A program made the position numbers and the translations under genes. 34,377 nt of DNA. It comes from Polaromonas sp. Its GTDB lineage: Bacteria > Pseudomonadota > Gammaproteobacteria > Burkholderiales > Burkholderiaceae_C. Positions 14,652 to 20,553 of this stretch are shown one piece after another. The notes under the pieces are model-generated. The model made no database searches. It was not told where the DNA came from and saw nothing but the letters and a program-made list of their open reading frames with translations. How positions within the stretch are numbered: the stretch's first letter is position 1; every line of letters starts with the position of its first letter. Where the stretch lies: the NCBI GenBank assembly GCA_013824015.1, contig PNNC01000012.1, positions 1 to 34,377 on the forward strand, written 5' to 3'.

Positions 14652-16463
14652 ATGTCCGTAAATACAGCCCTCAATAATCAGCAAATTGAGGCGTCTTTTA
14701 GAAGATACATTTCTTCGAAATCAAACCATCAGGCCCTGATGATTTCCGGCAAATGGGGAACCGGAAAAACATATTTCTTTCAGTCAAGCTTGAAAGATAT
14801 TGCTGAAGCCAATGAGCCAGTAGCTCTGAAGGTTTTATATCTTTCCGTCAATGGAATAAGCGAAGCCGATCAGGTAGATCGTTCTCTCTTTTCAGCAGCT
14901 TATCCTTTATTCAAAAATGGTTTTGCACAGGCGACAGGAGCTGTTTTAAAAGGCTTGATTGGAATGACATCCATAAAGCTCGATGAAGTTCTAAAAGTTG
15001 AAGCAACCATAAACAATTCGACATTAGTTTGCATAGACGATTTGGAGAGATTGGACCCGAGTCTCTTAGCTCAAGTGCTCGGGAAAATTTCTACTCTGTT
15101 AGAAATTAAGCAATGCAAGGTTCTAATCCTTTGCGACGAGGATAAATTAAAAATATCACCCTCGTATAACGATAGCAAAGAAAAAATAGTCGGACGTACC
15201 CTTCTTTATTGCCCAACCTTAAAGGACGTCGTCAGTAGGACCTTAGACGTTACCCGACCCGATCTCGAAAAGACAGCAATTTTAAAAGCGGCCCTGCAAC
15301 GAGAACAACTTACCACCTCTTTGGAGGAAGTTCTCAGAATGTCAGGGTGCCGTAATATGCGCTTGACAATTTCCGCTGTAAGGTGTTTTTCGGAATTGAT
15401 CGAAATGATGCCGAAAGAACTGCAACTGGCTTATGAAAAGAATATTCATCAGCTACTTCATACCAGTGTCGCGGTGGCCATTCAGCTCAACGAGAGTCCT
15501 CATACAGCAGATAGGATTGAGCGTGTTTTTTGCTCAGCAGATTCTGAAATTTTCGATATGTATGCCAGCGGGGAGTCTTCAACAGACGCAGGCGTAGCGT
15601 TCATTGAAAAAGTGCTTGATTCGAAAGCAGCCCCACCGATCTATGCCCATGAAATATTTAGATTCGTTCGGCATGGCTTGTGTGAAGTTTCACTACTATC
15701 CAAACAACTACAAGATTTACTGGAGCCAGGAAACAACCATAAGCCTATCCAAAAAATTGAGCGATTCTGGCACCTCTCACAACAAGAATTCGATGTCGTA
15801 CTCGACGAGGTTCTTCAACTCATAACCCACGTTAAATTTAAAGATTTGAATGAGCTTGGTCGTATTACCCATATTCTTTTTCACCTGTCAAAAAAGAAGG
15901 CCATTACGCTATCCGGCGAAGACATAATGGATCGCGTCCTTGAGGCGGGCAATGTTTATATAGCTCAAGCTCTTCAGATGGAATGTCCAGTAGCGCTTTT
16001 TGAGCCTAACTTTATGGCTCCTTCTGCAGGCGAGCTCCACACCAGAACAATTGAAAACTTCAAACTAATGTCGCAGAAGATAGACAAACAAAATTGGGAT
16101 AAGAAGAAGGCACAACTATTTCAGTTAATAAAAAGTGATTCAACTAAATTCTCCGAAGAGTTGCGTGGAACTAACTATGCTAGGTCACAGATATTCACGT
16201 CCGGACGCGATATAGATGTTCTCTCACCGCTATTACACGAAGTTTTTACACGCAATGAAGCGGCAACTGAAGATCTTTTCCGTATTTCGAGTGCATTTTC
16301 CCGACGTTACCGGCCGGAAGATATGTCCGATATCGTTCGCGCTGAACGCCCTTTTCTGCAGAAGTTGGCAGGCGTGTTAGACCGAATACACGAAAAAATT
16401 CCCACTGATCGATCCTTAGCCAAATCAGCTCTGTCAGACCTAAAAGCGGCCATCAGCGAATGA
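14652..16463 (+). CDS. KAP-like P-loop NTPase, candidate phage-defence protein
   Basis: 603 residues. Walker A is SGKWGTGKT (Gly33 to Thr40) and Walker B is TLVCIDDLERLD (Asp129-Asp130); LILCDEDKL near residue 158 looks like the next core strand. The GxWGxGKT plus DDLER pattern is typical of KAP-family NTPases, a group that includes the F-plasmid phage-exclusion protein PifA. Unlike many KAP proteins, I see no transmembrane insertion. The C-terminal 400 residues are helical with no recognisable effector domain. Codon use is AT-rich, unlike every neighbour, indicating transfer. Its stop overlaps the next gene by ATGA. Function is not known; defence is inferred from family and context. Confidence 0.75.
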   Translation: MSVNTALNNQQIEASFRRYISSKSNHQALMISGKWGTGKTYFFQSSLKDIAEANEPVALKVLYLSVNGISEADQVDRSLFSAAYPLFKNGFAQATGAVLKGLIGMTSIKLDEVLKVEATINNSTLVCIDDLERLDPSLLAQVLGKISTLLEIKQCKVLILCDEDKLKISPSYNDSKEKIVGRTLLYCPTLKDVVSRTLDVTRPDLEKTAILKAALQREQLTTSLEEVLRMSGCRNMRLTISAVRCFSELIEMMPKELQLAYEKNIHQLLHTSVAVAIQLNESPHTADRIERVFCSADSEIFDMYASGESSTDAGVAFIEKVLDSKAAPPIYAHEIFRFVRHGLCEVSLLSKQLQDLLEPGNNHKPIQKIERFWHLSQQEFDVVLDEVLQLITHVKFKDLNELGRITHILFHLSKKKAITLSGEDIMDRVLEAGNVYIAQALQMECPVALFEPNFMAPSAGELHTRTIENFKLMSQKIDKQNWDKKKAQLFQLIKSDSTKFSEELRGTNYARSQIFTSGRDIDVLSPLLHEVFTRNEAATEDLFRISSAFSRRYRPEDMSDIVRAERPFLQKLAGVLDRIHEKIPTDRSLAKSALSDLKAAISE

Positions 16464-17359
16464 AAATAACTGCGAAATCTGGAGGGGTACTTAACCTCGC
16501 CTGTAATAGGGGCTCGGTTCAAATTCTTCAAATATGGACAGTTCGCTGTGTTACGCATTTTCTTACCTTTGTTCCGCTAGTTGTTGCAGCCCAACCCCTC
16601 GAAGAAGTCCCCTTCATCACCTCCCCCGACAACGTCACGCTCGAAATGCTGAGCAGCGCCGGCGTCAAGCGTGGCGACCATGTGATTGATCTCGGTTCGG
16701 GCGACGGGCGCATCGTGATCCTGGCGGCGAAGAAGTTTGAGGCGACCGGCCTCGGTGTCGAGATCGACCCGGCGCTGGTCGAGAAAAGCAAGGCCAATGC
16801 GCGCAACGCCGGTGTGGCGGACAAGGTCGAGTTCCGGGTGCAGGACCTGTTCAAGACCGACCTGGCGCCGGCCAGCGTGATCACCATGTATTTGCTGCCG
16901 GAGTTCAACCTGCAGTTGCGCCCTGCCCTGCTCGCGCTGAAACCCGGCACCCGCATCGTTTCGCACGACTGGGACATGGGCGACTGGAAGCCGGACCGCA
17001 CGACCGTGGTGGAGGTTCCCAACAAGGCGGTGGGCCGCGAGAAGTCGAGCAGGATCCATCTTTGGACCGTGCCCGCGAAGGTCGATGGCCTGTGGTGCGC
17101 CAGCGGGCTGCTGCGCGGCGCCAGCATCCAGCTGACCCAGAGCTACCAGACCTTTAGCGGCACGCTGGGCTGGCGCGAGCGCACGCGTGCGCTGGCCGGC
17201 AGCATCAGCGGCAACGAGCTGCGCACACCGGCCGGCAGCAGCGGCGAGCTGGTGCTGGAGGCGCAGGGCGATGTACTGCGCATCAGTTCGGCGCAGGGCA
17301 ACATGGCGCTGGCCCAGGGCGCGCGCTTCACGCGTGCGGCGGGCGCGAGCTGCAGCTAA
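16460..17359 (+). CDS. SAM-dependent methyltransferase with chimeric N-terminus
   Basis: 299 residues. The class I methyltransferase core has motif I VIDLGSGDGR (75-84), acidic GVEIDP (99-104), VEFRVQDLF, and SHDWDMGDWKPD. A C-terminal extension of about 100 residues (TLGWRERTRALAGSISGN onward) is of unknown function. The segment FLTFVPLVVAAQPLEEVPF looks like the end of a Sec signal peptide, so the native protein was probably exported. The first about 33 residues come from AT-rich sequence continuous with the NTPase island, and no other ATG, GTG or TTG is in frame between 16460 and the signal region. I infer that the island replaced the native 5' end. Confidence 0.8.
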   Translation: MKITAKSGGVLNLACNRGSVQILQIWTVRCVTHFLTFVPLVVAAQPLEEVPFITSPDNVTLEMLSSAGVKRGDHVIDLGSGDGRIVILAAKKFEATGLGVEIDPALVEKSKANARNAGVADKVEFRVQDLFKTDLAPASVITMYLLPEFNLQLRPALLALKPGTRIVSHDWDMGDWKPDRTTVVEVPNKAVGREKSSRIHLWTVPAKVDGLWCASGLLRGASIQLTQSYQTFSGTLGWRERTRALAGSISGNELRTPAGSSGELVLEAQGDVLRISSAQGNMALAQGARFTRAAGASCS

Positions 17360-17489
17360 AGCCCCTGCTTCCATCGCGGAAAAAACGCGCTTTTGGCTGA
17401 CACGCCGGACAGCGGGCCTCATGCTTAATGAAGGGGAGCCAGACATTCCCGACAGCCGAGCCGCTGTCCAACTCTTCAAGGAGACTTCC

Positions 17490-17705
17490 ATGCCCCAATT
17501 CGCAACCATCGTCGGCGACGTGACCTTTACCCCCGGCGACGGCGCGCCCATTGTCATTCCGCCGGGCCGGGTGGAAGTCGCGCTGGAGCCGGACAGCGCG
17601 ACCCTGAGCTGGGATGCGGGCGACGGCGTGGCCGGCGTGACGGCCATTCCCAAGACCCAGTTCGACGACTACATGCGCGACGGCAAAATCGTCTGGGAAA
17701 AATAG
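17490..17705 (+). CDS. Small conserved-looking protein, unknown function
   Basis: 71 residues, starting at the ATG at 17490 after a clear AAGGAGACTTCC. The sequence MPQFATIVGDVTFTPGDGAP, then RVEVALEPDSATLSWDAGDG, and the acidic end DYMRDGKIVWEK suggest a small beta-rich domain. There is no signal peptide, membrane helix or known motif. The same frame is open upstream to 17187, but that part overlaps the methyltransferase gene and lacks a start context. It is seven bases before the M23 peptidase gene and probably cotranscribed with it. Confidence 0.7.
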   Translation: MPQFATIVGDVTFTPGDGAPIVIPPGRVEVALEPDSATLSWDAGDGVAGVTAIPKTQFDDYMRDGKIVWEK

Positions 17706-17712
17706 GCAGATT

Positions 17713-18591
17713 GTGTCTTCTTCTGATTTGACGCGCCTGTGCCCTGCGTTGTCGCGCCGCAGGGCAGTGCTGGGTGCACTGGGCCTGCTGGCCCTGCCCG
17801 GCGCAGGTGGGGCCGCCACGCCCTCCGATGTTGCCACGGTGTGGCCGCGTGCGTCGCAGGTGCCGGGCGGTGTGGCGCGGCTGCCGCTAGGCCCGTCGGC
17901 GCAGCGGCCGGTGGCGCACCAGGGCGAGCTTCCATTGCTGGTGGTGGGCGACCAAATCGCCTGGACGGCGATTGTCGGCATCCCGCTGGCGGCGGCGCCG
18001 GGTGATGCCGCGATCACGGTGCAGACGACCGAAGGCGGGCCGCGGCAGCTCAGCTACAGCATCGCGCCCAAACGTTACAGCGAACAACAACTGAAGGTGT
18101 CGCCGCGCACGGTGGACCTGTCGCCGGAAGACCTCGCGCGATACGAGCGCGAGCGTGCGCACCAGGAGACCGTGATGGCAACCTTCAGCCAGCCGCTGCC
18201 GGCGTCGCTGCGCATGCGCGTGCCGGTGCCGGGGCGCAAGTCCAGCTCGTTCGGGCTGCGCCGCGTGTTCAACGGCCAGGCGCGCAATCCGCACAGCGGC
18301 ATGGACATCGCGGCCGCCACCGGCACGCCGGTGGTGGCGCCGCTTCCGGGCCGCGTGATCGACGTGGGCGACTATTTCTTCAACGGCGGCACGGTCTGGC
18401 TGGACCACGGCGGTGGCCTGCTCAGCATGTACTGCCACCTGAGCGCGATGGACGCGCAGACGGGTGATGTGTTGCCCGCAGGCGCGCGCCTCGGGGCCGT
18501 GGGCGCCACCGGCCGGGTGACCGGCCCGCATTTGCACTGGGGCGTGATGCTGAACCGCAGCATGGTGGATCCGGCGCTGTTTCTCGCCTGA
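17713..18591 (+). CDS. M23-family peptidoglycan metallopeptidase
   Basis: 292 residues from a GTG at 17713. SRRRAVLGALGLLALPGAGGAA is a Tat- or Sec-type signal. A middle domain (about 60-130) is followed by the LytM/M23 catalytic domain with zinc ligands His194 and Asp198 (NPHSGMD) and His275 in GPHLHWGV, with His273 as the general base. FGLRRVFNGQARNPH is also typical. All catalytic residues are present, so it is likely an active periplasmic endopeptidase cutting peptide cross-links. The ribosome site is weak and the start is seven bases after the previous stop, suggesting coupling. A 54-bp palindromic repeat begins nine bases after the stop. Confidence 0.92.
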   Translation: MSSSDLTRLCPALSRRRAVLGALGLLALPGAGGAATPSDVATVWPRASQVPGGVARLPLGPSAQRPVAHQGELPLLVVGDQIAWTAIVGIPLAAAPGDAAITVQTTEGGPRQLSYSIAPKRYSEQQLKVSPRTVDLSPEDLARYERERAHQETVMATFSQPLPASLRMRVPVPGRKSSSFGLRRVFNGQARNPHSGMDIAAATGTPVVAPLPGRVIDVGDYFFNGGTVWLDHGGGLLSMYCHLSAMDAQTGDVLPAGARLGAVGATGRVTGPHLHWGVMLNRSMVDPALFLA

Positions 18592-18600
18592 TTTCAAGCC

Positions 18601-18654
18601 AAATCGGCCTCCAGCCCATGTCCTGCATGGGCTTCCAGCTATCAAAATTGCAGC
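18601..18654 (-). repeat. 54-bp palindromic repeat, copy C3 (intergenic)
   Basis: On the minus strand it reads GCTGCAATTTTGA, TAGCTG, gaa, GCCCATG, cagga, CATGGGC, six bases, CCGATTT. The 7-bp stem is perfect, making this one of the two best-preserved copies. It lies between the M23 peptidase and the nucleotidyltransferase gene. Confidence 0.85.
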
Positions 18655-18715
18655 ACACCATCAGCCGGAAGGCAGAGCCGCCTGCTGCTACGCGTCACTT
18701 TCAGCTTGGTAAAAA

Positions 18716-18749
18716 ACCCTAATCGGGTATGATCGAACCCATTATGGGT
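18716..18749. promoter_or_regulatory. Two phased palindromic operators at the start of the HTH-nucleotidyltransferase gene
   Basis: ACCC-TAATC-GGGT (18716-18728) and ACCC-ATTAT-GGGT (18737-18749) are 13-bp palindromes whose starts lie 21 bp apart, two helical turns. They cover both candidate start codons (18729 and 18744). This is the arrangement expected for autorepression by the winged-helix domain of the protein encoded here. Confidence 0.65.
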
Positions 18750-19358
18750 ATAACTCCTCCAGATGCAGGCAGCACGCGTATTGCCGACGCCCTGTTCCCC
18801 AAGGGGCGCCAGCGTGTACTGGCGGTACTGTTTGGCAACCCCGAGCGCAGCTTTTATGCAAATGAATTGATCGCTTTGGCGCAGTCGGGCACCGGCTCGG
18901 TACAGCGCGAACTGGCGGCCCTGTCGGATGCAGGTTTGCTGACGGTCAGCAAACAGGGCAACCAGAAGCACTACCAGGCCAATACGGCGGCGCCGGTGTT
19001 TGCCGAGTTGCGCGGCCTGGTCATGAAGACCTCGGGCCTGGCTGATGTGTTGCGCACGGCACTGGCACCACTGGCGCCGCAGATCGTATGCGCCTTTGTC
19101 TACGGATCGGTCGCCAAACAAAGCGACACCGCGCACAGCGATATCGACGTGATGGTGATCAGCGCGGACCTCGGCTACGCCGACGTGTTCGGCGCGCTGG
19201 AAGCTGCCACCCGGTCGCTGGGGCGCAAGGTCAATCCCACGCTGTACACACCCGCAGACCTGACCAAACGCATCACGCAGGACAACGCCTTTGTCACGCG
19301 TGTGCTGCAACAACCGAAGATCTGGCTGATCGGCAGCGAGGAGAAGCTTGGTGGCTGA
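18744..19358 (+). CDS. Winged-HTH plus MNT nucleotidyltransferase (antitoxin-like)
   Basis: 204 residues from the ATG at 18744; an ATG at 18729 adds five residues. Neither has a ribosome site, so the mRNA may be leaderless. Residues about 15-85 form an ArsR-like winged helix (VLAVLFGNPERSFYANELI, GTGSVQRELAALSDAGLL). The minimal nucleotidyltransferase motif follows: Gly121-Ser122, ten residues, Asp133-Ile-Asp135 (YGSVAKQSDTAHSDIDVMV). In MNT/HEPN pairs the nucleotidyltransferase modifies and silences the HEPN toxin. The fused HTH may provide autorepression through the two palindromes at its start. The 3' end overlaps the HEPN gene by eight bases. Confidence 0.85.
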   Translation: MGITPPDAGSTRIADALFPKGRQRVLAVLFGNPERSFYANELIALAQSGTGSVQRELAALSDAGLLTVSKQGNQKHYQANTAAPVFAELRGLVMKTSGLADVLRTALAPLAPQIVCAFVYGSVAKQSDTAHSDIDVMVISADLGYADVFGALEAATRSLGRKVNPTLYTPADLTKRITQDNAFVTRVLQQPKIWLIGSEEKLGG

Positions 19359-19755
19359 ACTGGACAACTTGTGCGGCCCCGGCAAACCGCTTAAAGCCGA
19401 AGCACCCGACGCCAGCGAGATCGCCGGCTTGGCGCGCACCGGCGCCGCGCGGCTGGCCGACGCCCGCAACACCACGCTGGCGCTGGAAAGCCGCTTCGAC
19501 CTGGCCTACAACGCGGCGCATGCCCTGTGCCTGGCTGCCTTGCGGCGCGCGGGCTATCGCCCCGCCAACCGCTATATCGTGTTCCAGCTGCTGCCGCATA
19601 CGCTGGGATTGGGGCCCGAGGTGTGGCGGGTTCTGGACAAATGCCACAACACGCGCAACCTCGGCGAGTACGAAGGCCTGCTCGACGTCGATGAACGTCT
19701 GGTCACCGACCTGATTGCCGCGACGCAGGCCGTGGCGGACGCGCTGCAGCGCTGA
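19351..19755 (+). CDS. HEPN-domain protein (HepT-like toxin)
   Basis: 134 residues from a GTG at 19351, preceded by GAGGAGAAG; a TTG at 19348 is possible. It is helical, with LALESRFDLAYNAAHALCLAALRRAGYRP and the HEPN ribonuclease signature Arg93-x5-His99 (RVLDKCH) followed by NTRNLGEYEG. HEPN proteins of this kind are RNases or tRNA-targeting toxins held in check by an MNT partner, here the gene directly upstream and overlapping it. The intact Rx5H motif suggests it is active. Confidence 0.85.
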   Translation: MAELDNLCGPGKPLKAEAPDASEIAGLARTGAARLADARNTTLALESRFDLAYNAAHALCLAALRRAGYRPANRYIVFQLLPHTLGLGPEVWRVLDKCHNTRNLGEYEGLLDVDERLVTDLIAATQAVADALQR

Positions 19756-19886
19756 GGCCGACGCGCCAGTTGCCGGCCGGGTCATTCTGGGCACGCGCCC
19801 CTAACAAAGCCCGCCGGGCTAGGTTGCAGCCACTAGTGAAAACCCTGATGATGAGCCATCTTCCAACCTTTTCAAAGGAAAGCTCC

Positions 19887-20411
19887 ATGACTGCCAAAAA
19901 CCTGTCCACCGTCGCCACCGACCTGATCGAAGCCTACGGCAACACCGCCAAAAACATGATCGATGCCTACCGCGCTGGCGGCGAGCGTGTGGTCAGCCTG
20001 CTGGAGCAGCGCTGGAACAAGGCCCTGCGCGAGTCGCGTTCGGAACTGACGTCCGAAACCGCCAAAAATGCCCGCGCCGCCCAACTGGCGTTCAGCGTTT
20101 ATTACACCAAGGGCCTGAGCCTGACCAGCAGCGGCGCCCAGCAGGTGGTGAACCAGCTGGTCAAGGTCCTGGAGACCGGCGTCGAACGCGCTTCCGCCAA
20201 CGCCGCGCTGTTTGAGGAAAAAACCGGCGTCAACACGCTGTCGACGATTGCCCAGGTCACCGCCCCCGGCGCACTGGTGCTGAGCAAACTCGCGACACAG
20301 ATCGAGCAGAAAACCGCCGACCTGGCCGGCAAGATCGCCGGTGACGACGTCAGCACGGTCAGCGCCAAACGCACGTCGGCCTTCAGCCAGCGCCGCGCCA
20401 AAGCCGCCTGA
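19887..20411 (+). CDS. Helical phasin-like protein
   Basis: 174 residues, starting at the ATG at 19887 after AAAGGAAAGCTCC. It is almost entirely amphipathic helix (LIEAYGNTAKNMIDAYRAGG, VVNQLVKVLETGVERASANA, LSKLATQIEQKTADLAGKIA) with a basic, Ala-rich tail (SAFSQRRAKAA). This resembles phasins, which coat polyhydroxyalkanoate granules, and fits the suggested lineage, but I recognise no defining motif, so the name is tentative. It has no signal peptide and stands alone between the HEPN gene and repeat copy C4. Confidence 0.55.
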   Translation: MTAKNLSTVATDLIEAYGNTAKNMIDAYRAGGERVVSLLEQRWNKALRESRSELTSETAKNARAAQLAFSVYYTKGLSLTSSGAQQVVNQLVKVLETGVERASANAALFEEKTGVNTLSTIAQVTAPGALVLSKLATQIEQKTADLAGKIAGDDVSTVSAKRTSAFSQRRAKAA

Positions 20412-20429
20412 GCCTGCGGTTTGACAATA

Positions 20430-20483
20430 AAAAGTGGCGTCAGCCCATGTCGGGCGGTCGTCACCAGCTATTAAAACAATAGC
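20430..20483 (-). repeat. 54-bp palindromic repeat, copy C4 (intergenic)
   Basis: On the minus strand it reads GCTATTGTTTTAA, TAGCTG, gtg, a mutated left arm, cccga, CATGGGC, six bases, CACTTTT. The left arm has lost complementarity. It sits between the convergent phasin-like and multi-PAS kinase genes. Confidence 0.75.
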
Positions 20484-20553
20484 AATCGGGAGGTGAGTGG
20501 CGGTTCACACTGGCCACCTCACCGGCCCCCGGCCCACTGGCCGCCCGCCGTGA

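Larger units (their letters stand above)
14624..16590. other. AT-rich horizontally acquired segment
   Basis: Base composition drops sharply after the glnS fragment and returns to normal near 16590. A hand count gives 17 G/C in 60 bases at 16081-16140, against 37 in 60 at 13201-13260 in glnS. Only the NTPase gene and the first codons of the methyltransferase lie inside. No transposase, integrase or flanking direct repeat was found, apart from the duplicated glnS end on the left. The right boundary is approximate. Confidence 0.75.
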
